64,000 nucleotides of DNA from CAIUGU01 sp963819685 (GTDB taxonomy: Bacteria > Pseudomonadota > Gammaproteobacteria > Steroidobacterales > Steroidobacteraceae): the NCBI GenBank assembly GCA_963819685.1, contig CAWFXI010000007.1, forward strand, positions 573,111 through 637,110. Direction: 5' to 3'. The notes under the pieces are model-generated. The model was not told the origin of the DNA. It ran no database searches and saw only the letters and a program-made list of their open reading frames with translations. Positions within the stretch are counted from its first letter, which is position 1, and each line of letters begins with the position of its first letter. Below, piece by piece: positions 36,029 to 45,421 of this stretch. Both the position numbers and the translations under genes were made by a program.

Positions 36029-36057
36029 TTGTCAGTGAGGTCTGTCGTGGCTACACT
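36029..36057 (+). promoter_or_regulatory. sigma70 promoter of rpmE
   Basis: TTGTCA (36029-36034), a 17-bp spacer, TACACT (36052-36057). It sits about 50 bp upstream of the rpmE start. Confidence 0.6.
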
Positions 36058-36078
36058 GCGCGCCCCATTTTCCCAAGG

Positions 36079-36098
36079 GGGCGCTCCAAAAGGCGCCC
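36079..36098 (+). promoter_or_regulatory. hairpin in the rpmE leader
   Basis: GGGCGC (36079-36084) pairs with GCGCCC (36093-36098), leaving AAAAGG, the only ribosome-site-like sequence, mostly in the loop. This would fit autoregulation of bL31 through its leader, as reported in some gammaproteobacteria, but is inference. Confidence 0.35.
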
Positions 36099-36105
36099 AG
36101 TAGCC

Positions 36106-36309
36106 ATGAAGGCCGGCATTCATCCCGAGTACAAAGAGATCACCGTACAGTGCAGCTGCGGGAACTCTTTTCAGACCAAGTCAACCCTGGCTGAAGATCT
36201 GCAGATTGAAGTCTGTTCGAACTGCCACCCTTTCTACACGGGCAAGCAGAAGATCGTGGACACGGGCGGTCGCGTCGACAAGTTCCGCAAGAAGTACGCT
36301 CGCGGCTGA
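36106..36309 (+). CDS. rpmE: 50S ribosomal protein bL31, zinc-binding form
   Basis: 67-aa ribosomal protein. It keeps the zinc ligands Cys16, Cys18, Cys37 and Cys40 (CSC and CSNC), so it is the C+ type used when zinc is plentiful. It has its own promoter and a strong terminator, so it is probably monocistronic. Confidence 0.97.
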   Translation: MKAGIHPEYKEITVQCSCGNSFQTKSTLAEDLQIEVCSNCHPFYTGKQKIVDTGGRVDKFRKKYARG

Positions 36310-36351
36310 GCGTGGCACCGGCGGAGAGCCGGAGTCGTAAAGGATGACTGC

Positions 36352-36384
36352 AGAAGGGGTGCCGAAACGCACCCCTTCTTTTTT
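36352..36384 (+). terminator. rho-independent terminator of rpmE
   Basis: AGAAGGGGTGC (36352-36362) pairs with GCACCCCTTCT (36369-36379) around a six-base loop, followed by a run of T to 36384. Confidence 0.9.
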
Positions 36385-36496
36385 GGGAATCGTCATGCCT
36401 TTTCGCCTGCAGGATGCTTGAGTAGCGGCTTGTAGCCTCGACGGGCACAGGGTTATAACGGAACCAAATCTGTCGCGCGCACCCTTACCTTAAGCC

Positions 36497-37975
36497 ATGG
36501 CCCAATTTCCGCAGCGTTCGATGTCGTTCAGGCCTGCCATCATCGCACTGGCGTTTCTCATTCTTTCGGGTTGCGCCACCAATCCTGTAACGGGTCGCCC
36601 GGATCTTGCGTTCATGTCCGAGGCTGACGAAATCCGCATCGGCCAGCAGATGCATCCCCAGATCCTGCAGCAGTATGGCGCCTATGACGACGCGGAAGTG
36701 CAGAACTACGTCAATGAAGTGGGCCAGCGTCTGGTTGCGACGAGTCATCGCAGCAACATCAAATACACCTTCACCGTGCTGGATAGCGATGAAGTCAATG
36801 CATTTGCCACACCAGGCGGCTACATTTACATCACACGCGGGATCATGGCTTACCTCAATTCAGAGGCTGAGCTCGCCGCAGTGGTCGGCCATGAAATCGG
36901 TCACGTCGCTGCCCGTCATGCAGTGAGGCAGCAGAGCCAGTCTTCAATTGCCGGCGTTGGGGCGATCGCGGTCGGCATTCTCACCGGCAGCGGTGATCTC
37001 GCCAACCTTACCAATGAAGCCGCCACCGCCCTTGTGCGGGGCTACGGTCGCGATATGGAACTGGAGGCTGACCGTCTGGGCGCAGAGAACATCAATGCAA
37101 TAGGGTTCAGCGCCGAGAACATGGTGGATGTGGTCCGCCTGCTCAAGAACCAGGAAATGTTCGAAGTCGATCGCGCACGTCGTGAAGGACGCCAGCCGAA
37201 AATCTATCACGGTGTCTTTGCCACGCATCCCGACAATGACACGCGTCTCAAGGAAGTGGTCCAGTCTGCGCAGAAGTTCACGTCCAATCAGCCGGCGGAT
37301 GACAAGACGCTGCCATACATGACGCACATCGAGGGCCTTGCGGTGGGATCCAGCCGGGCGCAGGGAGTGGTACGCGGCACCCGCTTTTACCATGCCAATT
37401 TCGGCTTCACTGTCGCATTTCCGACGGGTTGGACGGTACAGAATCAGCCCGACAAATTGCTGGCGCTCTCACCGCAGAAAGACAGCATGATCCAGTTGAC
37501 GACCGAGACACCGCCTCCCAACACCGGGCCCCGCGAAATGCTGGCGCGCCTGTTGACCAATGCGGGTTCCGGACAGGGCGAGGAGCTGGAGATCAATGGA
37601 CTGCGGGCGTATTCCGCAGTGGTCCGCAGTGCCAAGACGCCTTTCGGCCAGGGTCCGGTCCGTTATGTTGTTATTTACTACAACAACCTGGCCTATATCT
37701 TCGCAGGAGCCAGCAAGGCCAGCACCACCGTGCCCTCGGCGGACCCGATCATCGTTTCAAGCATCAAGACTTTCCGGCGACTGCGCGAGAATGAATTCGC
37801 CCTTGCCGAGCCCTACAAGATCAAACTGGTCAAGGCGACGGCTACGACGCGTGTAGAGGATCTGGCCAAGGGTTCACCGCTCGAGAAATACCCTGTCGAG
37901 AGCCTGCGGCTCTATAACGACCTGTATCCCAACAAGGAACCGCAGCCCGGCCAGCTGGTGAAGGTCGTACAGTAG
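36497..37975 (+). CDS. M48-family zinc metalloprotease lipoprotein (BepA-like)
   Basis: 492-aa periplasmic protease. A lipobox LSGC puts the lipidated Cys at 26. The zinc motif HEIGH is at 132-136 and the third ligand is probably the Glu in ELEADRLGAE near 188. The C-terminal half is not the TPR region of E. coli BepA but ends in a basic segment with GSPLEKYPVESLRLYNDLYP, typical of another M48 subgroup. A role in outer-membrane protein quality control is inferred. Confidence 0.88.
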   Translation: MAQFPQRSMSFRPAIIALAFLILSGCATNPVTGRPDLAFMSEADEIRIGQQMHPQILQQYGAYDDAEVQNYVNEVGQRLVATSHRSNIKYTFTVLDSDEVNAFATPGGYIYITRGIMAYLNSEAELAAVVGHEIGHVAARHAVRQQSQSSIAGVGAIAVGILTGSGDLANLTNEAATALVRGYGRDMELEADRLGAENINAIGFSAENMVDVVRLLKNQEMFEVDRARREGRQPKIYHGVFATHPDNDTRLKEVVQSAQKFTSNQPADDKTLPYMTHIEGLAVGSSRAQGVVRGTRFYHANFGFTVAFPTGWTVQNQPDKLLALSPQKDSMIQLTTETPPPNTGPREMLARLLTNAGSGQGEELEINGLRAYSAVVRSAKTPFGQGPVRYVVIYYNNLAYIFAGASKASTTVPSADPIIVSSIKTFRRLRENEFALAEPYKIKLVKATATTRVEDLAKGSPLEKYPVESLRLYNDLYPNKEPQPGQLVKVVQ

Positions 37976-38102
37976 GTGGCACCAGTCTGGCCCGTGCGCT
38001 ACTGGCTACGCATGGCACGCTGTCATGGCTCGGTGTTCTGTAGGCGCAAATGCTTGATTTAGCCACGCCCTCATGTAAGTCTGCGCGCCACATTTTGCGT
38101 CT

Positions 38103-38118
38103 CTCCCGGCGCCGGGAG
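38103..38118. promoter_or_regulatory. perfect 16-bp palindrome in the gltA leader
   Basis: CTCCCGGCGCCGGGAG lies 20 bp upstream of the gltA ATG, immediately before the AGGA ribosome site at about 38127. It could be a regulator site or an RNA hairpin that affects translation. Confidence 0.35.
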
Positions 38119-38138
38119 CCGATCTCCAGGAAGATGTC

Positions 38139-39437
38139 ATGACTGAGAAGAAGTTCGAGCTGACCAACCTCGCAAGCGGCAAGAAGTCCATCCTTGAGGC
38201 CCAGAGCGGCACGTTGGGACCGGACGTCATCAACATTGCGAATGTGACCCGGGATCACGGGGTTTTTACGTTCGATCCCGGCTTCATGGCCACAGCGGCC
38301 TGCGAGAGCAAGATTACCTATATCGACGGTGACGAGGGAGTGCTCCTCTATCGCGGCTACCCGGTTGAACAACTGGCCGAGAAAAGCAACTTCCTCGAAG
38401 TCGCTTATCTGCTCATCAACGGGCAATTGCCTTCGGCGACTCAACTGGCCGAGTTCGTGCACGCGATCCAGTACCACACGATGATCAATGAATCATTGCT
38501 GCGCTTCTTCAACGGGTTCCAGTACAACGCACATCCGATGGCGATGCTCTCCGGCGTCGTTGCTTCGATGGCCGCCTTCTATCACGACTCGATGGATATC
38601 CATAATCCGCGCCATCGGGAAATTTTCGCGCATCGAATCATTGCCAAGATTCCTACCATCGCAGCTGCTGCCTACAAGCACTCGATGGGCCAGCCGTTCA
38701 TGTACCCGCGGAACGACCATGACTACTGCGCCAATCTGCTTAACATGTTTTTTTCGGTGCCTTGCGAGAACTACCAGGTCGATCCGGTAGCCGCCCAGGC
38801 ACTGGATCTGCTGTTCATTCTGCACGCGGATCACGAACAGAATGCCAGCACGTCCACGGTTCGCCTTGCGGGCAGTACCGGAGCGAATCCCTATGCCGCG
38901 ATTTCGGCAGGTATCTCTGCCTTGTGGGGTCCCGCTCATGGCGGTGCCAATGAGGCTGTACTCGCGATGCTGGAACAGATCGGAACCGCCGAAAACATTC
39001 CGAAGTATGTTGCCAAGGCGAAGGACAAGAATGACAACTTCAAGCTGATGGGGTTCGGCCATCGCGTCTACAAGAATCGCGACCCGCGGGCGACCATCAT
39101 CCGCGCGATGTGTCACAAGGTCCTTGCAAAACTCGGCAAGTCGGACAACCCGTTGTTCGAGCTTGCGCTGCGACTTGAAGAAGTCGCACTCAAGGACGAA
39201 TATTTTGTAGAGCGCAAGTTGTATCCGAACGTGGATTTCTATTCGGGCATCATCTACAGCGCGATTCGGATTCCGCAGTCCATGTTCACGGTCATGTTTG
39301 CGATCGCTCGTACCGTCGGCTGGGTTGCGCACTGGCAGGAGATGATCTCGGACCCGGCGATGAAGATCGGCCGGCCTCGCCAGTTATATGCTGGTCCGGC
39401 GCGCAGGGACTATTCGGAGATTTCGAAGCGAGGTTGA
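38139..39437 (+). CDS. gltA: type II citrate synthase
   Basis: First TCA-cycle enzyme, condensing acetyl-CoA and oxaloacetate. 432 aa; catalytic-site sequence includes HADHEQNAST, GPAHGGANE and GFGHRVYKNRDPRA. It carries the N-terminal domain of the NADH-sensitive hexameric type. It starts at an ATG after a good AGGA site. Confidence 0.97.
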   Translation: MTEKKFELTNLASGKKSILEAQSGTLGPDVINIANVTRDHGVFTFDPGFMATAACESKITYIDGDEGVLLYRGYPVEQLAEKSNFLEVAYLLINGQLPSATQLAEFVHAIQYHTMINESLLRFFNGFQYNAHPMAMLSGVVASMAAFYHDSMDIHNPRHREIFAHRIIAKIPTIAAAAYKHSMGQPFMYPRNDHDYCANLLNMFFSVPCENYQVDPVAAQALDLLFILHADHEQNASTSTVRLAGSTGANPYAAISAGISALWGPAHGGANEAVLAMLEQIGTAENIPKYVAKAKDKNDNFKLMGFGHRVYKNRDPRATIIRAMCHKVLAKLGKSDNPLFELALRLEEVALKDEYFVERKLYPNVDFYSGIIYSAIRIPQSMFTVMFAIARTVGWVAHWQEMISDPAMKIGRPRQLYAGPARRDYSEISKRG

Positions 39438-39486
39438 CTTTGTCGTGCCAGCGCCTGCAGTCGCATTAACCTGTGAATTGCAGGAA

Positions 39487-40155
39487 TTAACGCCTCTCCT
39501 GATCCAGGGAGAATCTGCGCGGTGGCTGGACTAGCGCGTCTTCGAGGTCCTGCCTGAGCAAGGACCGCAATTCCACTGCATCGGCACGCCGCATCGGTTT
39601 TCCATCTACTGGGCTGCTTGGTGATTGGCGTATTCCGTCTACCGGGAAAACCACCACGTCGATGGGTTGATTGCCGGCGACAAAACGGAACGCCGGGTAA
39701 GTCACCAGGCGGCCAGGTTCATAGCGCAGCCTTCGTTCAGCGGCCTGATGTGGAATATGCCTGTCAAACAGCCTGAGTGAAACGCTTTCCGCTGTTTCTG
39801 CAAACAGGTGCAGGCTTATTTCGGAATGTGCAGATGCCGTACCACTGAGCACCGGCCCCACCAATCGAGGCTGAAACTCCTCAAAGAGCCCCATCGTTTC
39901 AAGGGCCGTACGACGCAAATGCGTCAAAGCCGAGGCATGCGCCTCCCCTTCGAACAGACGATGATGATCAGCCAGTGCCGCTTCAATTTCGGTGTTACGG
40001 GGAAGAACGGAAATGTCCGTAGCTCCAAGGCGTTCTGCAGCCTTGCGTTTGGCAAGCAGAAAGTCATCGATCCCCTGTTCTGCCATCAATCGCGCTGCCT
40101 CCTGGGCAAGAGCCTGGCGTAGCATTTCAGCGCGGGGATTGCTCCGTTTGCTCAT
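39487..40155 (-). CDS. conserved protein of unknown function, nucleotidyltransferase-like
   Basis: 222 aa, not firmly recognised. The N-terminal 60 residues are helical and charged (AQEAARLMAEQGIDDFLLAKRK is a typical piece), and the middle has LVGPVLSGTASAHSEI and HLFAETAES with regular beta-like spacing, which recalls small nucleotidyltransferase-fold proteins. Such genes are sometimes labelled as an alanine ligase in databases without support. It follows mrcA by 30 bp on the same strand, so the two could form an operon. Confidence 0.6.
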   Translation of the reverse strand: MSKRSNPRAEMLRQALAQEAARLMAEQGIDDFLLAKRKAAERLGATDISVLPRNTEIEAALADHHRLFEGEAHASALTHLRRTALETMGLFEEFQPRLVGPVLSGTASAHSEISLHLFAETAESVSLRLFDRHIPHQAAERRLRYEPGRLVTYPAFRFVAGNQPIDVVVFPVDGIRQSPSSPVDGKPMRRADAVELRSLLRQDLEDALVQPPRRFSLDQERR

Positions 40156-40185
40156 GGCCTGTCCTGAGTTGTTGCAGCGATCGGA

Positions 40186-42672
40186 TCAGAAGAGCGGCTT
40201 GCTGTCGGACCCTTCTCGCGGTTGTCCAGTGGTCTCCGATTCCGGCGACATCGCTTCGACAATGGGAGTGTGCCCTGACATGAAAGTCTCGAAAATGGTT
40301 CCTGAATCGCCGGGGCGCGCCGGACTGCCGGTCTCAGCCGATATCCGCATTGTCACGAGGCCGGGTGGGGCGGGCAACCTGTGCTGGGGCAACCCTCGCA
40401 AGGCCTCTCCCATGAAGTAGATCCACATCGGCAACGCGGTGCGCGCGCCTTCCTCTCTGGGACCGAGCGAGCGTTCCTGGTCGAAACCGATCCACGCTGC
40501 ACCGACAATATCGGCATTGAAGCCGAGGAACCATGCGTCACGGCGATCGTTAGTCGTCCCTGTCTTGCCGGCAATGTCATCACGTTGAAGGGAGCGTGCC
40601 CGTGTAGCGGTTCCCCTGCGAATGACATCCGTCATCATATCGGTCATCACGTAGGCGTTTTGTGGAGAGATGGCTTGCGGTGCCAGACCCTCCCACTGCG
40701 CATAGGCACCGACGTCCACACCTGGAGTTGTTGACGACTGTTCCGGAGAAGGGGCTGTGACGCGTAATGTAGCTGTGGCTGTGTCAATCAGGCCTGCTGG
40801 TTGCGGTGAGGTGCAGTCTGCACACGCGTAGTGGGGCATCGCTTCCATGACGACCTTGCCTTGCGCATCCTCGACCCGCTGGATGAAATAGGGAGTGACA
40901 CGAAAACCGCCATTCGCGAATACCGCATAGGCAGACGCCATTTCAAGCGGCGAGACCAGCGCAGTACCGAGTGCCAGGGTCAGATTCTGCGGCAAGGATC
41001 CAGGGGCGAAACCAAAATGCTGTATGTAGTCTGTCGCATAAGCTGGACCGAGATCGTTGAGGATGCGGATCGAGACGAGATTGCGAGAGCGCACGAGGGC
41101 TTCTCGAACCCTGGTGGGGCCATAGAATTCGCGGCTCGAGTTCTGTGGACGCCAGCTGGCTTCGAGGGAGGCGTCGTTGAACACCAGCGGTGCGTCGTTG
41201 ACCAGTGTTGCGGCCGTAAAGCCTTTTTCCAGCGCAGCTGAATAGAGGAATGGCTTGAATGACGAGCCCGGTTGCCGCTTTGCCTGCACAGCCCGGTTGT
41301 AGTTGCTGGCGTAATAGTCGAATCCACCGGTAAGCGCCGTAATCGCACCGTCCTGAGGATCAATTGCTACGAAGGCTCCCTCAGCGTCGGGCACCTGCAT
41401 CAGCCGCCACACGCCTGACACTTCTTGTGCGACGTAGATGATGTCGCCCACGGACAGGATTTTGCTGGCGTCTTCCGGAGCCTTACCTACTCCGCCGTCG
41501 GAAGTTGCCGGGCGTGCCCATTCGAGACCGCCCCACGGTATCGAAATATTTCCCTGTCTGCGCGCATATGCTGTAACGGAACGACCTTCCACTGTGCTCA
41601 CCACAGCAGGAATTAGAGTTCCCCGATCGGGATAGGAAGCGATTGCGCCTTCCAGATCTGTGTCGGTTGCAGATGATGTTATCTCTGCATGAGCCGCTGG
41701 ACCCCGATACCCGTGTCTCAGATCATACTCAAGCAATGCCAGTCGGAGCGCTCGCACCGCTGCACCTTGGAGTCGGCTGTCTACTGTCGTGACTACCTTG
41801 TAACCCGCTGTGTAGACAGACGGGCCCATTTTGGCGAGGAGATCGGTACGCACCATCTCTGCAACGAACGGTGCATCGAGCGCCACGCTGGGTCCATGCA
41901 CCTGTGACTCGACTGGAGTCACGTCTGCGGCATCATGCTCCGCCTGCGTGATGGTTCCTTTCTCCAACAGCCTGCGGAGTACATAAGTCCGGCGCTGCTT
42001 TGCATACTGCGCGTTGGCAACGGGATTGTCGCGCGATGGTCGTTGCGGCAACCCTGCAATCAGGGCCAATTCAGCCAGGTTCAGTTGATCCATGGTCTTG
42101 CCGAAGTACACCTCTGCTGCCGCCCCAACCCCATACGCCCGCTGCCCGAGAAATATCCTGTTGAGATAAAGGGTCAGGATTTCCTGTTTGCTGAAAAGTT
42201 GCTCGATTCTTAAGGTAAGGAAGATTTCCAGCAGTTTGCGGCGATACGTCTTTTCCGGAGTGAGGAAGATCCCGCGCGTCAGCTGCATTGTGATGGTGCT
42301 TCCACCCTCGCCCATGTCCCCCGACATCACGTTTCGGCTGATCGCGCGGATCAAGCCTGGATAGTCGACCCCGTGATGCTCGAAAAAACGATCGTCCTCG
42401 GCAGCCAGAATCGCGTCGATCAGCCGCTGCGGAATTTGCTGTAGAGTCAGAGGGATACGCCGTTGCTCCCCGAACTGCGCTATCAGGAGACCGTCGCGGC
42501 TATAAATGCGTAGTGGGACCTGGAGTTCCACATCCCGCAAAGCAGCAACCTCAGGCAGCTCTGGCCTCAAGTACTGATAGGCACCCAAGCACCCCAGCGC
42601 CACAGCACCAAGTCCGAGCAGCAGGCTGGCAAGGCTTAGGCGGAGCACAGAAAACTTATAACGTCGTGTCAC
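40186..42672 (-). CDS. mrcA: class A penicillin-binding protein (PBP1A type)
   Basis: Bifunctional peptidoglycan synthase in the inner membrane, 828 aa from a GTG. One N-terminal helix (about 8-30), then the glycosyltransferase domain with catalytic Glu92 in AEDDRFFEHHG, GGSTITMQL and LNRIFLGQRAYG. The transpeptidase domain has PGSSFKPF (SxxK), a SRN motif and GKTGTTND. It is divergent from pilM, as in Pseudomonas and many relatives. Confidence 0.95.
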   Translation of the reverse strand: MTRRYKFSVLRLSLASLLLGLGAVALGCLGAYQYLRPELPEVAALRDVELQVPLRIYSRDGLLIAQFGEQRRIPLTLQQIPQRLIDAILAAEDDRFFEHHGVDYPGLIRAISRNVMSGDMGEGGSTITMQLTRGIFLTPEKTYRRKLLEIFLTLRIEQLFSKQEILTLYLNRIFLGQRAYGVGAAAEVYFGKTMDQLNLAELALIAGLPQRPSRDNPVANAQYAKQRRTYVLRRLLEKGTITQAEHDAADVTPVESQVHGPSVALDAPFVAEMVRTDLLAKMGPSVYTAGYKVVTTVDSRLQGAAVRALRLALLEYDLRHGYRGPAAHAEITSSATDTDLEGAIASYPDRGTLIPAVVSTVEGRSVTAYARRQGNISIPWGGLEWARPATSDGGVGKAPEDASKILSVGDIIYVAQEVSGVWRLMQVPDAEGAFVAIDPQDGAITALTGGFDYYASNYNRAVQAKRQPGSSFKPFLYSAALEKGFTAATLVNDAPLVFNDASLEASWRPQNSSREFYGPTRVREALVRSRNLVSIRILNDLGPAYATDYIQHFGFAPGSLPQNLTLALGTALVSPLEMASAYAVFANGGFRVTPYFIQRVEDAQGKVVMEAMPHYACADCTSPQPAGLIDTATATLRVTAPSPEQSSTTPGVDVGAYAQWEGLAPQAISPQNAYVMTDMMTDVIRRGTATRARSLQRDDIAGKTGTTNDRRDAWFLGFNADIVGAAWIGFDQERSLGPREEGARTALPMWIYFMGEALRGLPQHRLPAPPGLVTMRISAETGSPARPGDSGTIFETFMSGHTPIVEAMSPESETTGQPREGSDSKPLF

Positions 42673-43096
42673 AACAAGAACCCCTAAGTCCTTGCTTTAG
42701 AAAAATCGATTATGCATAGTACTTCGAAAATCTTAAGGCGGATTCGTTGCAGAATATTGCGGATTTTGACAAGCCAAGATTGCCGGAAATCGTCCTACGG
42801 GGAGTCTGGACTGCCGGGAAATGGGGTTGGGATACTTGGCAGGTCCGTGTGCTGTCCGTTCCAAGTCCTGCCTGAACGCGACCGGCCCATCTTCGACGAA
42901 ACCGGCATCGGCATCCAAGGCTAAAGGTCGGTACTGCGGTTTGCGTATGGAATTCGGCAATTCAAAATCACCCCGATGGTATTTCGTGAGCGCCCTCACA
43001 TTCAACTTAACACCGGGCTGTTATAAATTTGCGCCCGGTGTTTCGTGCCCGGTCTCCGATCATCACGTAAGTGGTTGAGCTGTATAGGAAACTCGC
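42673..43096. promoter_or_regulatory. 424-bp divergent control region between mrcA and pilM
   Basis: No convincing gene. A strong inverted repeat, ACACCGGGC (43010-43018) and GCCCGGTGT (43033-43041), encloses a 14-nt loop that holds TATAAA (43022-43027), a possible pilM -10 with a weak upstream TTCAAC at 15 bp. A short minus-strand frame at 42733-43005 has no ribosome site or similarity that I recognise. Confidence 0.4.
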
Positions 43097-44158
43097 GTGT
43101 TATTCAAATCCACCGCCAGACCATTGATCGGCCTTGACATAACCACCTCGTCGGTCAAGCTGATCGAACTCAGCATGAGTGGTGGACAGTATCGAGTCGA
43201 GTCTTACGCCGCTGAAGCGACCCCGCCCAATTCCATCAACGAGAAGGCAATCGTTGATGCTACCGCCGTGGGTGACGCTATCAGGAGGGCCGTCAAGCGC
43301 TCCGGGGCCAGGGCCAAGGAAGTCGCGGTCGCCATCAGTGGAGACGCTGCGATTACCAAGGTCATCCAGATGCCGAAGACCCTGAGCGAAAGTGAGCTCG
43401 AGGGGCAGGTGGAAATGCAGGCTGACCAGTACATTCCCTTTCCGATGGAGGAAGTGAGTTTCGATTTTGAAGTCATCGGTCCTTCAGAGAAGGATCCGGA
43501 CATGCTCGATGTCTTGCTGGTTGCGACTCGAACCGAGAATGTTGAACAGCGAATGACCGCCTGTGCGGCAGCAGGACTGACGCCCCGCATCGTTGACGTC
43601 GAAGCGTTTGCGCTCGAGAACGCCTGCAAGCTGCTGACGCACCAGATGCCCGATGGCGGCCTGGATCGGGTCATTGCAGTCGTGGATTTTGGCGCCAGCA
43701 GCACGACATTCAGCGTGCTGCGGGATCTCAAAGTCATCTATACCCGCGATTTCGCATTTGGCGGGCAGCAACTCACCGAAGAAATCATGCGGACTTATGG
43801 TCTCAGCATGGAAGAAGCCGGTCGTGCGAAAAAAGAGGGTGGATTGCCGAGCAACTACCAGACGGAAGTACTGGACCCGTTCATCGACGACATGTGCCAG
43901 CAGGTCAGCCGTTCGTTGCAGTTCTTCCTCGCATCGGGAGCTGGCCGGGAACAACCCGAGCAGATCATCATCTGTGGTGGTTGCGCCAATATCCCGGGCG
44001 CCGCGGAGGTCGTGACCAGTCGGGTAGGTATTCCCGCCGAGAAGGGTGATCCACTTGGACAGATGAAGATCTCGTCCAAGGCAAAGTCCCAAGCCGTGAA
44101 GAAAGACGCTACAGCCTTGCTAACTGCCTGCGGTCTGGCACTGAGGAGCTTCGACTGA
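43097..44158 (+). CDS. pilM: type IV pilus inner-membrane platform protein PilM
   Basis: Actin-like ATPase-fold protein that binds the N-terminus of PilN on the cytoplasmic face. 353 aa from a GTG; starts with PLIGLDITTSSVKLIEL and has VDFGASSTTFSVL and the C-terminal IICGGCANIPG. First gene of pilMNOPQ. Confidence 0.95.
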   Translation: MLFKSTARPLIGLDITTSSVKLIELSMSGGQYRVESYAAEATPPNSINEKAIVDATAVGDAIRRAVKRSGARAKEVAVAISGDAAITKVIQMPKTLSESELEGQVEMQADQYIPFPMEEVSFDFEVIGPSEKDPDMLDVLLVATRTENVEQRMTACAAAGLTPRIVDVEAFALENACKLLTHQMPDGGLDRVIAVVDFGASSTTFSVLRDLKVIYTRDFAFGGQQLTEEIMRTYGLSMEEAGRAKKEGGLPSNYQTEVLDPFIDDMCQQVSRSLQFFLASGAGREQPEQIIICGGCANIPGAAEVVTSRVGIPAEKGDPLGQMKISSKAKSQAVKKDATALLTACGLALRSFD

Positions 44159-44159
44159 C

Positions 44160-44765
44160 ATGCCGAGAATCAACCTACTGCCGTGGCGAGACGCGGAGCG
44201 AAAACGCCGCCGCCAGGAGTTCATTTTTGCGTCGGTCGGCGCATTGCTGGCGGCAGGCGTACTCACCCTGATTGTCAACTGGCAGTTTGAATCTGCCATC
44301 AATCAGCAGAACGCGCGCAATCAAGTCCTCAAGGGCGAGATTGCGACGCTTGATAAGGAGATCACCGAAATCCTCGGCCTTGAGCAACAGAAACAGCGAC
44401 TGCTTGCCCGCATGCAGGTCATCGAACAGTTGCAGCGCAGTCGCCCCGAAGTTGTGCACCTGTTTGACCAGCTTGTTCGTACGCTGCCTGACGGCGTCTA
44501 TCTGACGTCGGTCAAACAAACTGACAAGAAGGTACAACTTAACGGCATAGCCCAGTCCAGCACTCGCGTGTCGTCCTACATGCGCAATATCGATGCTTCA
44601 GAGTGGTTGACTGACCCGGCCCTTGAAGTGGTGGAGACAAAGGGCGCCGCCACTTCAGGTGCCCAGTTCACCCTCTATGCCAGTCAGGTCGGGATTGCCC
44701 AGGAAGAGCAACCCGCCCAACCGGCTGCGAATCGGCCCGCTGCCCGGCCGGGAGCCAGCAAATGA
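44160..44765 (+). CDS. pilN: type IV pilus assembly protein PilN
   Basis: 201-aa bitopic protein: INLLPWRDAER at the N-terminus is the PilM-binding motif, then one helix (about 24-42), a coiled coil and a ferredoxin-like domain. The Pro/Ala-rich tail is typical. Starts 1 bp after pilM. Confidence 0.94.
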   Translation: MPRINLLPWRDAERKRRRQEFIFASVGALLAAGVLTLIVNWQFESAINQQNARNQVLKGEIATLDKEITEILGLEQQKQRLLARMQVIEQLQRSRPEVVHLFDQLVRTLPDGVYLTSVKQTDKKVQLNGIAQSSTRVSSYMRNIDASEWLTDPALEVVETKGAATSGAQFTLYASQVGIAQEEQPAQPAANRPAARPGASK

Positions 44766-45418
44766 AAAAGTTTCTGGAACAGCTGCGTGGTCTCGATCCC
44801 AATGACCCTGGCCGATGGCCCCTGGTATTTCGAGTGGGTGCGATTGCCCTCATCCTGGTGGTCGCCGCTGCAATTGGAATCTACTTGTTCGCATGGAAGC
44901 CCCAGAAGCCGTTGCTCGAACAGGCACAGGCGGAGGAAGTGAGCCTGTTTTCGACACTCGAAGCAAAAGCGCGCAAGGCTGCGAATCTTGAAGCCTATAA
45001 GGTTCAGCTTGCGGAAATGGAGCGTTCTTTTGGCGCAATGCTGCGGCAACTGCCCAATCGCACAGAGGTCCCGAATCTGCTTGTTGATATCTCGCAGACT
45101 GGCTTGTCTGCAGGTCTCGAGGAGAAACTCTTTCAGCCGGCAGCAGAAGTAACGCGCGATTTCTATGCAGAACTGCCGATCAAGATTCGCCTGACTGGCA
45201 GCTTTCACGCGGTCGGGAATTTCGTGAGTGGCATCGCGGCTCTGCCTCGAATCGTAACTTTGCATGACATCCAGATACAGCCGCTCGACAAGAATGCCGG
45301 ATCTGACCAATTGCAGATCGACGTGACTGCCAAGACATATCGATACCTTGACGATGAAGAAACGGCTCCGGCGGCGACGGCCCAGCCGACCCAGAGAGCA
45401 GGCGCAGCCAGGAGCTGA
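44762..45418 (+). CDS. pilO: type IV pilus assembly protein PilO
   Basis: 218 aa with the same plan as PilN: short cytoplasmic N-terminus, one helix (about 22-42), coiled coil, and a periplasmic ferredoxin-like domain. Includes RQLPNRTEVPNLLVDIS. Overlaps pilN by 4 bp; the two form a heterodimer. Confidence 0.94.
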   Translation: MKKFLEQLRGLDPNDPGRWPLVFRVGAIALILVVAAAIGIYLFAWKPQKPLLEQAQAEEVSLFSTLEAKARKAANLEAYKVQLAEMERSFGAMLRQLPNRTEVPNLLVDISQTGLSAGLEEKLFQPAAEVTRDFYAELPIKIRLTGSFHAVGNFVSGIAALPRIVTLHDIQIQPLDKNAGSDQLQIDVTAKTYRYLDDEETAPAATAQPTQRAGAARS

Positions 45419-45421
45419 TGG

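Larger units (their letters stand above)
35642..36105. other. 464-bp gap between hemW and rpmE with DnaA boxes and an AT-rich patch
   Basis: Three 9-mers match the DnaA box TTATNCACA: 35740-35748 (TTATGCACA), 35929-35937 (TTATCCACA) and 35943-35951 (TGTGGATAA, reverse). The last two form an inverted pair with a 5-bp spacer. An AT-rich stretch containing GATC lies at about 35828-35870. The rpmE promoter lies at the right end. No dnaA, dnaN or gyrB is in the window, so I do not call this oriC. Confidence 0.5.

Noticed and set aside
35642..36105. Calling this gap the chromosome origin
   Set aside because: Only three boxes and no dnaA/dnaN/gyrB/rpmH nearby; kept as a candidate DnaA-binding region only.
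42733..43005. 90-aa minus-strand frame between mrcA and pilM
   Set aside because: No ribosome site, no recognisable features, and it covers the likely promoter region.
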